NCBI RefSeq assembly: GCF_012273895.1
Contig: NC_052118.1
Location: 1,674,001-1,738,000 of the forward strand
DNA length: 64,000 nucleotides
From: Zerene cesonia
Taxonomy: Eukaryota > Arthropoda > Insecta > Lepidoptera > Pieridae
Direction: 5' to 3'
Both the position numbers and the translations under genes were made by a program. The notes beneath the pieces were generated by a model. It had not been told where the DNA came from and searched no databases. It saw nothing but the letters and a program-made list of their open reading frames with translations. Positions 23,600 through 33,830 of the stretch are shown here, piece after piece; the first letter of the stretch is position 1; every line of letters begins with the position of its first letter.

Positions 23600-23870
23600 A
23601 CGAGCCTGATGGTGAGCAATCAGCACCGCTTAAACATAGCTGAGGCAGAGTCTTTATAAAATGCGTTGCCCGCTTTTTAGGGGTAAAGGATAAGGAAAGG
23701 ATTGTCTGGGAAAGATGAGCATAAAGATACGGACCTCCAGCACCTCCAATCATCGAAGAAAATGCAGCTTGCTATTTCACGCCGATCTTCTGTGCAGGGA
23801 TTTGGTACTTTCTCCGTTGCGAGATGGCCCAATTCTCACCGTAGCCAGGTGGACACATAAAAACTAATTT
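23600..23870 (-). mobile_element. Retroposon remnant, family R
   Basis: Plus-strand text 'cctgatggtgagcaatcagcacc', 'aaatgcgttgcccgc', 'gtaaaggataaggaaagg', 'atttcacgccgatcttctgtg' and 'gcgagatggcccaattct' corresponds to the reverse of the family R end. It is clearly older than the copy at 55832. Confidence 0.6.
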
Positions 23871-24575
23871 TTTAATATGACTCGTTATAACAAAATTATA
23901 CATTTTCCACGTCGAAAATGTAAGCAGTCTCACGTGGATTTCAAAGCTCTCTTTAGTGTATTTTAAAAATATTAGTAGTTATCATGAAAAGTCGTTCAAC
24001 TCAGTCGTTGAATTCTCTGAACTGGAATATTAAGGAATGTTTTTGAAAATCCAAATTGAATTAAAATTGAGAATATAATAGAATCGTTTTGCAATATAAA
24101 TAATGACGTAACTATTACTGACGATTAAAGTAAATTTCCAATTACCGTATATTAAAAATTAATTCACAGACTGTGTCCTATCCTAGACTATTCTCATACT
24201 TTTTTTTGCTATTATTATTTACTTTTGTTTTTATTATTTTATTATTTTTTTATTTTATCTGCATTTTTGTGTTTCGTGTCACATTTTCACCAAATAAGAG
24301 TTTTTTCTTTCTTTCTTTCTTTATCCTTACTAAATATTCACACACAGCTCAATTCGGTGTTGGATACGTTTTAGCTGGTAACAATAGATGTTTCTTTTTT
24401 AAAAAATGTATGAAACTGGAAGCTATATCTAATAAAATGTTATAACGAAAGTATCGTATATTATGATTCCATTTCACATTCGCTGGAAATTTCTGTAGGT
24501 AATAATGACTGTAAGAAAAATGGTATAATATTTTAACCAACGTATCATTTTAAATTAAATAATTGTTATGTTCAT
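23871..24575. other. AT-rich tract with (CTTT)n
   Basis: A CTTT tract occurs at 24303-24325. It is the complement type of the GAAA tract at 24672-24690, so these may be tails of two opposed retroposon copies. The 90-codon frame 24173-24445 is a low-complexity F/L/I string and is not called. Confidence 0.35.
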
Positions 24576-24660
24576 TCCTTCTAATATTATAAATGCGAAA
24601 ATTGTTTGTTCACTTGTCTTTCTTTCGTTTCAACGCAGATATTTGATAATGTAAATTTTG
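24576..24660 (+). mobile_element. Helitron-like 5' end only
   Basis: TCCTTCTAATATTATAAATG follows the standard start, then 'cgaaaattgtttgttc' and diverged text. No 3' end is recognised, probably cut by the retroposon tail at 24668. Confidence 0.45.
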
Positions 24661-24667
24661 TGTCTGG

Positions 24668-24810
24668 ATAAAAGAAAGAAAGAAAGAAAGAAACATTTAT
24701 TTTTTATGAAATTAAAGAATGCTGAAAGCTTATTATATGACATAAGCACTATTTATAGAGGTGAAACATCAATTCCGGTGGGAAGTGTGTGGTGTAATAT
24801 CTAGTTCTAC
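24668..24810 (-). mobile_element. Retroposon 3' tail with (GAAA)n
   Basis: Minus strand ends 'aataaatgtttc' followed by TTTC repeats (plus: gaaagaaagaaagaaacatttatt). A similar tail lies at 43362-43400 (aagaaagaaagaaacatttatt). The body is non-coding. Confidence 0.5.
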
Positions 24811-24976
24811 TTTTGTAGTGGTTTGAATTAAGATTGTCTAGACAAAGATGATAGATTAGTTGAGGTGACTAGGTGGAATGGGGGAGCGACATTATGAACT
24901 ATTAAAGCATGACATATAATGCATACAATAAAAAATACTAGTATAATGTTATATATATAGAGGCGTATACCTTTAT

Positions 24977-25341
24977 TTACACTAATATTATAAACAGGAT
25001 TGATTTTATTTCAATATTTTTGGCACGTTTTCACGCATTTTTTTTACCGATTTTAAAAATTTCACGTTTAAGTCCCATAAGACATACGTAGGTAACGTAC
25101 CACGTGCCTGGCCCGGAAACGGGCAGCCGCCGAAGGGGTCGCGGACGAATTTTAATCAACTCCCGTGGCCCCTTCACTTAAGTGGCTCGAAGGAACACAG
25201 TGGGGTTTTGGTCGGTAGGAATCCGACATAACCCACGGCTTTATCTCCGGAGGCCGTGGGTATCTATGCAAGATTTCCCCACTTAAAAAAAAAAAAAAAA
25301 AAGGTAACGTACCACGGGCGAAGACAGGGCGAACAGCTAGT
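24977..25341 (+). mobile_element. Helitron-like element, family C, interrupted by a retroposon
   Basis: Starts 'tacactaatattataaacag', runs to 'aggtaacgtaccacg' (25104) and resumes at 25303 with the same GGTAACGTACCACG followed by 'ggcgaagacagggcgaacagctag|t'. Removing 25105-25316 yields a continuous end of the 'taccacgggcgaag...CAGCTAG' type seen at 60861. Confidence 0.75.
25105..25302 (+). mobile_element. Retroposon family Q with poly(A) and 14-bp target duplication
   Basis: The 198-bp insert ends in 18 A residues (25285-25302) and is flanked by exact 14-bp copies of GGTAACGTACCACG (25091-25104 and 25303-25316). The body matches 12712-12866. Its structure is that of a target-primed, reverse-transcribed insertion, either a SINE or a short 5'-truncated LINE. 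The intact duplication and poly(A) imply it is recent relative to the Helitron it interrupts. Confidence 0.9.
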
Positions 25342-26275
25342 TAATGAATATAATCAATCACATTGTATTGAAAGTGAAAAATTTAAAATACACTGATTGC
25401 TAGCCAGATGTGTGTAACTGCGCCAATAGATTAGAAAAACGGGCGAACCGGGTGATAAAGTACACTCACCGCCTGAGAATCCTCTAACCCTCCAGCATAT
25501 TTCCTCTCAATCGATTGGCTAAGGCTTTATTGCCCTATTGGGGTCGTTTTTTACCCGCTTAGCGCTCGCGCAACCCTCCCAAATATCTTTAACAAATTTA
25601 TTCAAGCCCGCTCAAGATGTTTTGTTTGGTCGAAATAGTCAATAAAAAGTGATAAAGGGTTTCGGAAATTAGTATTGGGCGGCGGGTTGGATCTGTGAAG
25701 CGAAAGCTTCTCTTTAAGTATGATTTTATTTGTTACATCAGAGTAGTCAATAATATTGGTAAGCTGCGATTTCATACGAATGCTGTGTGTGGTACCTTAC
25801 CCCGGGCTGGTCCAATTTCGTGCTCCCAATATATGGACTCCGAATAGTATACTCTCTTATTGAAATTCATATCATGAAAAATATATAAAACGATAAAATA
25901 TATATTGCAATAATCATAATTTGATAAAAAAACACAATGTTTATTAAAATTCAATTAACTACATTATTTTTTTTTTTAGAAGCCTTGCGAAGCTAGGTCA
26001 ATTGGTGTTTTACAGTAAATAATAATTTATTCCATACATAATACAAAAGAACCACAAACACCACTGTTACTCAAGAACAGCTGAACGGATTTCAATGATT
26101 CTTTGGATTCAATAATAACTGTTAAAAATAAAAAAAGCTAAGGCCTACAGGGCGAGCTGCTGGTATTCATGTGTATATTACATCTATTCGTATAATCTCA
26201 ATCAAACATTTCTGTAATTTGTAAAATGTATCTATATACAGATTAGGTTCAAAAAAATATATTACATCGTCATCA
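25342..26275. other. Unique tract with a less AT-rich island
   Basis: 25400-25700 is non-repetitive and comparatively GC-rich (gaaccgggtgataaagt, cgcttagcgctcgcgcaacc). No exon can be supported. 26045-26160 resembles an eroded Helitron-like end (acagctgaacggatttcaatg ... gggcgagctgctggt). Confidence 0.35.
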
Positions 26276-26347
26276 GGGGATATAGCTCAGTGGTAGAGCA
26301 TTCGACTGCAGATCGAGAGGTCCCCGGTTCAAACCCGGGTGTCCCCT
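26276..26347 (+). tRNA. tRNA-Cys (anticodon GCA)
   Basis: A 72-nt cloverleaf. The acceptor stem GGGGATA pairs with TGTCCCC (one T-G wobble), with discriminator T at 26347. The D arm holds box A (TAGCTCAGTGGTAGAGC). The anticodon arm TTCGA-CTGCAGA-TCGAG places GCA at the anticodon. The T arm CCCCGGTTCAAACCCGGGT contains box B (GGTTCAAACC). No intron. T6 at 26358-26363 would stop Pol III. It delivers cysteine at UGU and UGC codons. All stems pair, so this looks like a functional nuclear gene and not a SINE head. It stands alone in the window. Confidence 0.96.
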
Positions 26348-26357
26348 AGCAACACAC

Positions 26358-26363
26358 TTTTTT
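26358..26363 (+). terminator. Pol III oligo(T) terminator of tRNA-Cys
   Basis: Six T residues start 11 bases after the tRNA 3' end, the expected position for RNA polymerase III termination. Confidence 0.85.
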
Positions 26364-26998
26364 CTATCCTGTACAATTTTATTTTTTAATCTTATAAAAG
26401 TTACGTTGTTTTAAATCTATTTGTTAACGAATCCATTCATATTTTTATTTGAATTTTATCCAATTCTTTTTCAATGTATTTGTTTTTCGATTTTCACCAT
26501 ATTCGTTGGCGAATGTAATATATAAATTTTGCAATTATCTATTTCATTTACGTCTTTACAATATCAAATCTGTAATATATTTAGTGCACAGAAATGGTCT
26601 TGTTACTGTTTTATAGTACGTGTACATAAATACATACAATTAAATTTAAATCGTAAAGTATACAACAACTTTTGTTCTTATCGATAAATAACGTTTTCTT
26701 TCATAATATAAAATCTTCAAGTCATTTATAACCTTAAAAAAATTACAAAATATATATATTCTATTTATTCGACAATATTTACATATCGTAGCGTTAGTAA
26801 TTGCACGTTATTCGCTTCAGTAATGCGAGAAATACTAATTTATAAGCCAATCACTAGGTACGAATTTGTATATCGTTTGAAAATATTTGAAGCTGAAATT
26901 TATATGGACTAGTTCCATAATTGCTGTTATCCAATTTATTTTCGAAAAGCAATTAGGTATTTCTTTATTATTTCACCATCCTCCGATAATCACACTAA
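26364..26998. other. AT-rich tract, nothing recognised
   Basis: No gene, repeat or structured element is recognised downstream of the tRNA. Confidence 0.45.
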
Positions 26999-27131
26999 TC
27001 ACACTAATATTATAAATGTGAAATTTTTTTTGTTGTTAGATATTTGTCCGTCAATCACGCTGAAACTACTGTAAGGATTTTGATGAAATTTGATTTACAG
27101 ACAGGGTTGAGCTGAGTTGGGTAATGACAAA
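26999..27131 (+). mobile_element. Helitron-like 5' fragment, family B
   Basis: TCACACTAATATTATAAATG, then 'tccgtcaatcacgctgaaac', 'ggattttgatgaaatttg' and 'acagacagggttgagctg', stopping before the 'tatcccgatt' block. 'atcacacta' is duplicated just upstream. Confidence 0.6.
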
Positions 27132-27330
27132 ATTAATTCATCTGCGTAAAATGAAGCCAATGTCATTGCAAAAATAAAAATCGTTAAATGAAAAAAACTG
27201 CGTGAAAGTCGCTGTAGAATTAGTATCAGGTTCGTTCACAGCAAAAGATACACACAACAAAAACATAAAAATCAGAAATGAGACTACTCTAGAAAAAACC
27301 AAATCATGTGAGGAAACACCTTTTATTTAT
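27132..27330. other. Unique tract, nothing recognised
   Basis: Short A-rich stretch with no supportable feature. Confidence 0.35.
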
Positions 27331-27445
27331 CTGTTCTAATAATATAAAGATAAAGTTTGTTTTTGTATTTAACTTATTTAACAAATTCTTTATCCTTGGA
27401 TACATACATACATGGTCCAAGGGCGAAGCCGTGGGGGACCACTAG
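27331..27445 (+). mobile_element. Helitron-like element, short, CTAG end
   Basis: TCTGTTCTAATAATATAAAG at the left; 'catggtccaagggcgaagcc', 'gtgggggaccaCTAG|T' at the right. An internally deleted family C relative. Confidence 0.5.
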
Positions 27446-27456
27446 TACAATTTTAA

Positions 27457-27571
27457 TCCTCGTAACATGTTTGTAAGAATATATGGGTGTTACTTCTGCA
27501 TGCGAAAACTACTGATCGGTTTTAAGGATATTTCGCAGTAACGAATCACCAGATACCGGGCGGCTAACTAG
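27457..27571 (+). mobile_element. Helitron-like element, short, second in tandem
   Basis: A|TCCTCGTAACATG through 'gcatgcgaaaactactgatcgg' to 'accgggcggctaaCTAG|T'. It lies 11 bp after the previous CTAG, so two short elements sit head to tail. Confidence 0.5.
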
Positions 27572-28019
27572 TATGTAAAAAATAATATATTATAATTTTT
27601 TTTTTATCATTCTTTTCATTGTATTTTAGGAAGGATATAAAACAGCACAGCTCTAACGATTTATAATTGTAATAAACATAAAAACAAGATAATGTTTTAT
27701 TAATTTTCATAATTCAAGATATATTATTGTAATTTTCCGTTCGGCCTCCCGGCATTAAACATTAGGGTAATTTTCCCGGTATTATGTAAAATGCATTAGG
27801 GAAATTTTATGCAAATCACTTTTATGGCAATATTCTCAAGTAACCCTTTTAATTTTAAAAGGGACCTCTCACCAAGCACACTTCGGGTGACTTCTGAACT
27901 CTTAGTTTTTAATAGGATTTTTTAATGTGAAAAGTATGATTTGTAAATAATGTTATTACAGTTTCCACCTATATAATTTAGAGATTTTATGTATTATTAT
28001 AGCAAGTTTTTAATGTTAG
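27572..28019. other. AT-rich tract, nothing recognised
   Basis: 27730-27810 carries a small local duplication ('attagg-aatttt' type) but no known family. Confidence 0.35.
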
Positions 28020-28311
28020 TGTGGGTAATCGAGCTGGTTTTGCCCAAAGACAATCGATCACCATCGCCCAGAAGTAGGGCCTCTCCAATACGTTGCCCGC
28101 TTTTAAGGGGTCTAACATAAAGAAAGGACTGACGATGGTAATAAAATAATGAACTAAGAAGAGTGAAGAAAAGGGTAAGGGAAATCATAGTAGAAATACA
28201 AGCATTTACATACCAACATTTCCCGCCGATCTTTATCTGCGGCAGTGTGGCTCTTTCCCCGGTGCGAGATGGCCGAATTCGTGCAGAAGCGTGCTCGACA
28301 CATAGAGACAT
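28020..28311 (-). mobile_element. Retroposon remnant, family R
   Basis: Plus-strand 'cgatcaccatcgcccag', 'cgttgcccgcttttaagggg', 'atttcccgccgatcttt', 'ctctttccccggtgcgagatgg' and 'attcgtgcagaagcgtgctc' match the reverse of family R, with an extra insertion around 28130-28200. The 104-codon minus frame lies within it and is repeat-derived. Confidence 0.65.
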
Positions 28312-29085
28312 TATAGTCTAAATCAAACAAATATAGCCATATACGTACATGATTATATTTTGAATATTATTATAATACAGGAAACTTCAAAGTTTATATT
28401 GAATGTTATTTCAAAATAATCAATGTAAATGGACGCGATTCTACATGACTACTGCTAAATAATAAATAAGACAGGCTGTCTATAATTAGAATTTGGTTTA
28501 GATATCGAGCTATTGTATCGCAACTATCAATTTGAAATGAACATATTAACGGTTTTGAATTGTCCAATTTGGAATACTTGTCACACCATATTTAGTAATA
28601 TATTGAGTAATTAGATTTGGGGAAAATGAGAGCAAAGCTATTACTAGACAGTAAGGGTTCCGTACAAATAGTGCATAACGTCCTAGATTTAAAAGTGAGA
28701 TATTTCAAATTGTAAATAATCTGAAAAACTAACACACGCATTCACACACACTACTCATCTACTCACACTCATTCACATCATCAGTCTCATTAATAGGCTT
28801 CGATTGTCTTTGTTTGATACCTGTTCTTTACTCATCTTTAATGTTATTTTATTAGTTATATTGTTTGTAAATAAGTAATTGTATTTACGTTCACCTGTAA
28901 CTCTTTATTTTAAATAAGGGAAGTTGTAGTTTTTGCATAGTTTTTGTACACAATTTTTCTGTTATTGGTGTGCCTTATAATTGGCGTATCTCATTTGTAA
29001 TTAGAATAATTATCTTATATATAATAGCTGTAAGGTACCTTTATGAATAGAATTAAAAAAAAATAAAAATAAAAAATAAGGGGAC
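28312..29085. other. Possible LINE 3' untranslated remnant
   Basis: 28730-28790 is C/A-rich (repeated 'cactcattcaca' phrases). The right end is an A-rich tract at 29053-29082 in the style of a retroposon tail. No coding trace, so the call is tentative. Confidence 0.25.
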
Positions 29086-29321
29086 AAAATATAATGATAA
29101 CAGCGCAATAAATTATGGTTTTTAAGTACTTCAAAAAATGAGGAGGTTATCAAATTGACTATAGTTTTTGTGTTTATTACCCCATGAGTTTTTATTGGGT
29201 CATGTGGTTCCTTTTTAATTGGATCATTTTTGATATTTTGCAATTGTTAATATAGATACTTATGCAATCTGTATTGATAAAAAACGCTAATTTTATTAAT
29301 GTTATCGTTACAATGTTTGCC
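29086..29321. other. AT-rich tract, nothing recognised
   Basis: No feature seen on either strand. Confidence 0.35.
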
Positions 29322-29450
29322 TGCCTCCTTGGTACAGTGGTTGATGTCAGAGAATAGAACCGAAGGGATCCTTGGTTCGATTCGTGGAGACTCAAAAATG
29401 TCTCAGTCTGGCAGGACACAAAACAGTGATCACCTACTTATCTTTAAATA
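29322..29450 (+). mobile_element. tRNA-headed SINE fragment
   Basis: 'gcctccttggtacagtggttga' contains a box A-like TGGTACAGTGG at 29330-29340, and 'ggttcgattcg' at 29374 is a box B. This is followed by 'gtggagactcaaaaatgtctc' and 'gtctggcaggacac'. The spacing of about 34 bp between boxes is tRNA-like, but the stems do not close, so it is a SINE head and not a tRNA gene. Confidence 0.7.
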
Positions 29451-29784
29451 GAATCGATCAATGAAATAAATGTACATCATTAATAGTTAATTGTTAGTAG
29501 GTAACGAATATAGCGTATATTATGCAAAAATATAATTCCGCCATTAAATTGAAGCGATAATCATACAATAGGATAAGCTAAGTGTTGACACCAGCTTATC
29601 GCTTCGCTACACGCAGCGGGAAATACGCTATCAAAATAATCTGCCTTTCGTTTTCCGAAGTTTAATTTTAACAGTTTTAATGGCTTCTTGAATCAAGGTT
29701 TTGGCTGAAACGTTATTATAAATTTAGAATCCATTTTTAATTTTTATATCTACAGTAGTAATTTAAAGAGGAAACGTTAAGCAC
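29451..29784. other. Unique tract, nothing recognised
   Basis: AT-rich with no recognisable feature. Confidence 0.35.
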
Positions 29785-29914
29785 TTTTGCATGTTTGTGA
29801 CGTTTTAACGCTAATCGCTGGACCGATTTAGAAAGTGATTTAACCATAAGAAAGGTGCAACTTCACTGAGTGGCATAGGTTTGTACCGCGGGCAAACACG
29901 GGGCAAACAGCTAG
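29785..29914 (+). mobile_element. Helitron-like 3' end
   Basis: 'catgtttgtgacgttttaacg', 'cgctggaccgatttagaaag' and 'ttgtaccgcgggcaaacacggggcaaaCAGCTAG|T'. The left boundary is estimated. Confidence 0.55.
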
Positions 29915-30401
29915 TGTGTGTGCTAGCTTGCGTAAAACTAAACACAGGAAAATACTATCTATTGTTAGGTTTTAGACAAGTATAATAAATGTAGTGAAAT
30001 ATGATATAGACAAAAAATTGTATAAATTTTTAGAATATAATGCACATTAAAATTCAAATAAAACAGTAAATTTTTCACATTTTATCTATTCCTTCTGTCA
30101 CAAAGATAATTCATAATATTATTTGGTACCTAATTTTCGCTAAATCTCCTTCAAGTGAAACCGTAGTATTAAAATAAATTAAGTAGTATAATGTATAGTG
30201 ATAATAATATAATATTATAAGTTCAGTATTAAAATATTTAGATGTAGTGTTAGTTAATATATACAAACAAATTGTATAAACATACACATATATGAAAAAG
30301 TTATTTGTTCGGTCCCAAAATTTGGTCAGACTCGCTGCAAAAGGTTAACCGCGCGCCCACTGCATATTTTGATTGAAACATAGGTATCGATTCCCATCCT
30401 A
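29915..30401. other. AT-rich tract, nothing recognised
   Basis: No feature beyond AT-rich text. Confidence 0.35.
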
Positions 30402-30602
30402 TCCTACTAATATTATAAATGCGAAAGTTTGTAAAGATGTGTGTGTGTTTGTTGCTCCTTCACGCAAAAACTACTTAACCGATTGCAATGAAATAATGGA
30501 ACGTAGACAGCAAGACAACTGGAATAACATATAGGCAACTTTTTATCCCGATATTCCTACGGGATACGGACTTACGCGGGTGTAACCGCGGGGCACAGCT
30601 AG
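30402..30602 (+). mobile_element. Helitron-like element, family A (full length)
   Basis: A|TCCTACTAATATTATAAATG ... CAGCTAG|T, 201 bp, with 'tttatcccgatattcctacgg' and the CGCGG-gtgtaa-CCGCG hairpin ending 12 bp before CTAG. One of the most complete copies. Confidence 0.85.
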
Positions 30603-30850
30603 TCTAGTATAAAAGAGTTGGAGACCAATATAAGTCTCAAACTGATCGAAATTTAATTATGGGTCAGATCTTTACATTTTGACTAATACCACAAACTGTG
30701 TTTGTTTCTGTTTTTGTTAGGTCAGAGATCACATAGTTATCCCACGGTGAAAAGATTTAAAATCGGTCGAGAGGTTCCTGAGATTAGCGCCTTAAAACAT
30801 ACACTGCAGGTTTACTAATCTTCTCTTCCGTAGAGTACGGAATCCAAATA
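30603..30850. other. Unique tract with possible repeat scrap
   Basis: 30700-30800 (gaaaagatttaaaatcggtcg, gaggttcctgagattagcgc) reads like the interior of a Helitron-like repeat, without ends. Confidence 0.3.
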
Positions 30851-31140
30851 TATATCATCATCATCAGCCCATACATGTTACCACTGCTGGGATACAGGCC
30901 TCCTATAAGGGTTCAGGCCACCACGCTGGCCAAGTGCGGGTTGGCAGATGTCGCATGTCGTCGAACTTTTGATTCTTGGACATGCCGATGTTTTCCTTCA
31001 CCGTTTTTAAGCAGTGGTGATGTTATCCACATCTGCAGATAAATTGAAAAATCAATTTATTTCCTACACGCTCGCCCAGTCTCGAACCCCGACTTATCGA
31101 TTTTGAAGTCCGAGGTTCTCACCACTGAGCCCCCACTGCT
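30851..31140 (-). mobile_element. tRNA-derived SINE, near full length
   Basis: Read on the minus strand, it starts with a tRNA-like head. Box A lies in GGCTCAGTGGTGAGA (31117-31131) and box B in GGGGTTCGAGACT (31078-31090), matching internal Pol III promoter consensus. The body follows (gtgaaggaaaacatcgg, gccagcgtggtggcc, aggaggcctgtatcc, gtatgggctgatgatgatg) and the tail is (GAT)n. It is not a tRNA gene because the arms do not close. It provides the uninterrupted form of the SINE split at 2983-3936. Confidence 0.8.
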
Positions 31141-32415
31141 TTACTAATATATATACATCCTATATATTTATGAAGTTAATAGTTAAAATTCTTCTTGTGA
31201 TTTTCGCTCTGAAGCATACAACCGAAGTCTTTCCTACAATGCTATCACGATAACTATAAAAGTGGTAATTTCCACAACATAAACAGCTTTTAACATTTAA
31301 TTATGCTCAATAAATGATCAAATAGTTTGAATATTTACAATAAATATTTCTTGAAGTATTTCATATAAGCCTCTTGAAAATGCAATATTTAAAATAAAGT
31401 ATAATTACGCAAATGTTAACCTACTGTAGTGGCCTTGGTACAAAATAATAAGCTTTTATAACGTACAATCGTCCTTGAGTATCATATGAAAATGATATTC
31501 AAACCGATTGCAAACAATCTTTCAGTCGCAATAAATAAAATTCAATTACGGGATTTAGGTCTTTATTTCTGTGCTACGGAGGGGACAATTCTCTGTAATT
31601 TACTGATTTATGTATACTAACTTAACATTTCTTGCATCAAGTCTGCCTTCACGCCCATTCCATGTACTGGCTTGTAATGACCGGTTTAACGTGACTCAAT
31701 AAAGTGGATTCTACTTACGGTACGTATACACAGTTCAAATTTCACTTAAAAACTGAAATAGAATTGAACTCAATTCCGTTTGTGCTAAAGCTTATAGTTG
31801 GTTGGCACGTTTGACCGTTAATTCAATGGTCTAATTTAAAGGACTTTGGAATAATAGTTAGATGATTATGCACTGTTTGAACAAACAGTTATTGAAATAC
31901 AAGGAATTTAAGATTAGCGAATGCTATTAATTTGGGTTTACGATATTCTAGCGTAGTAGACGTTGCTCTGTAATGGAGTACATTTATAGTTATTAGTTGG
32001 AATTATTAAATTGAAAACTTCTTTAGCAGCGTTGACGACATACTTAGGTTATGAATATCAAATTTTTAATGATTAAATTTTAGATTCCTATTACAGTTTC
32101 CTTAAAAAAAAAATAACAGTCATAAATAGCCTATCTGCTTTCAGCAGTGCATATGACTTAAAAAAGATAATATAATTAATATGTCAGAATAACTAATAGT
32201 ATTTTTTGTTTCGTTCGATTACAGAGAATATATCGAGGCGATCTGATGCTCATCGATTTTGAAAACAATTTTATCAGGCTCCCACGGTTATGTTGTTTAT
32301 ATGTTGATATCGTCATTCAGCGTTATTGCAGCTTTTTAATGGTGAAAGAATTTTTGAAATCGGTCCGTTCACGCATGATGGCGTTATAGTGGATCTTTAT
32401 CCACTTCTTCTTCAC
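31141..32415. other. AT-rich tract, nothing recognised
   Basis: No open frame above the size expected by chance, no RNA gene, and no boundary of a known repeat. Confidence 0.45.
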
Positions 32416-32453
32416 AAACAAATTCATTGGTTCTTTAACCAATGAATTTGTTT
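32416..32453. repeat. Perfect 17-bp stem, 4-nt loop hairpin
   Basis: Left arm 32416-32432 (AAACAAATTCATTGGTT), loop CTTT (32433-32436), right arm 32437-32453 its exact reverse complement. Surrounding DNA is unique. Like the hairpin at 11263, the perfection and short loop suggest recent origin by template switching or active maintenance. Confidence 0.75.
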
Positions 32454-33021
32454 TCTAACCTCAATTCTTATTTGAGCTACTCCATTTTGATTTCTAGAAT
32501 AATCGATATGAGATAATTCTAAGACATGGGATGTGCTTGAAATTGAAATATATGTAATAATAATTGAGTAAGTACTTTTAGCTACCTGTAATTTTATACG
32601 AGTTATAATTAAAATAATGTTTAGAAATCATTCTAGCATCTTTATATTAAATTTTATTATACTCCCGTTTAATATCAAATCGGGACATCGCTGTGGAACA
32701 GTTGTAGTTAAAAGATGAGATACAACATGTAACACTATTATATTTGCATTATATGCTTATCTCTTTCTCAACCGACTTTCAAAAAGGAGAAGCTTGTCAT
32801 GTTGACAATTGTATTGATTTTGTTGCCTCAAAACTTTAGACTGTGTGAACCAGTATTGATGATTGTTTTTTTTATTTAAAAGTTGGTGCCTCCCATGCAG
32901 TCCTACTTAAAATTAGGTCTAGTTCTGACAATTTAAAAGCAGTTAATTTTCTGTTAAAAATGATAATTCATAACATTCTTCTTAATTAAACCATACACAA
33001 GTCTAACAAAAATTAGTTAAA
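32454..33021. other. Unique tract with a repeat scrap
   Basis: 32765-32825 (tcaaccgactttcaaaaagg) is the reverse of the family Z end 'cctttttgaagtcggttga' seen at 44570 and 55410. Nothing else. Confidence 0.4.
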
Positions 33022-33217
33022 TCCTACTAATATTATAAATGCGAAAGTTTGTGAGGATGTGTGTTTGTTGCTCTTTCACGCAATAACTACTGAACTGATT
33101 GCAATGAAACTTGGTACGTAGATAGCTGGGCAACTGGAATAACACATAGGCAACTTTTTATCCCGATATTCCTACGGAATATGGACTTACGCGGGTGAAA
33201 CCGCGGGGCGCAGCTAG
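33022..33217 (+). mobile_element. Helitron-like element, family A (full length)
   Basis: A|TCCTACTAATATTATAAATG ... CAGCTAG|T with CGCGG-gtgaaa-CCGCG hairpin. It lies 330 bp from an opposite-strand copy at 33547-33740, forming an inverted pair. Confidence 0.85.
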
Positions 33218-33546
33218 TATAGTATATTCCTAAGGTTGACAGTAAATTATGAAAGCAATGATAGTCGAGTAGAAACTAATTTGAACTTTATCAAATCTCA
33301 TGATCTAACAATGAGATCGAGTGGAATTTTTTTCATTTTTATATCCCGAGAATTTTGCATCGAAACTTAAACGGTAAAGTTTTCTCGTTAAAACTCTTCG
33401 AATAATCAAATAGACCTATCGCAGTGTGACGTAACTGATCACCAATCGTACCTTGGGTTTTATATAAATTAAATTATGAGTCAACGTCTATTTTGTTTTG
33501 GGAATTCTTCATATAGCCACATATAAAATTTCAATTTATAGGGAAA

Positions 33547-33740
33547 CTAGCTGCGCCCCGCCGTTTCACCTGCGCAAGTCCGTATACCGTAGGAATATCG
33601 GGATAAAAAGTTGCCTATACGTTATTCCAGTTGTCCAGTTATCTACGTACCAAATTTCATTGCATCCGGTTCAGCAGTTTTTGCGTGAAAGAGCAACACA
33701 CACATTCTTACAAACTTTCGCATTTATAATATTAGTAGGA
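33547..33740 (-). mobile_element. Helitron-like element, family A (full length, inverted)
   Basis: CTAG at 33547 preceded by A; minus-strand 5' TCCTACTAATATT ends at 33740, followed by T. The 'aaaaactgctgaaccggatg' block and 'tccctatattcc'-type block are present. The 81-codon plus frame across it is meaningless. Confidence 0.85.
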
Positions 33741-33830
33741 TAAGTAGGATTTTATGAATATGAGGTAAGAGACAAATTTGTAGCGAATCCACGATAAAAC
33801 TCGTGTTTTTTTGTTGTCATTAGCAACTAA

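Noticed and set aside
24173..24445. 90-codon membrane-protein-like frame
   Set aside because: Low-complexity F/L/I string from a T-rich tract with a CTTT microsatellite.
27997..28311. 104-codon minus frame
   Set aside because: It is read from a family R retroposon remnant that recurs in the window.
29322..29400. Possible second tRNA gene
   Set aside because: A and B boxes are present but the acceptor and anticodon arms do not pair; it fits a SINE head.
31070..31140. Possible minus-strand tRNA gene
   Set aside because: Boxes present but no cloverleaf closes, and it continues into a SINE body.
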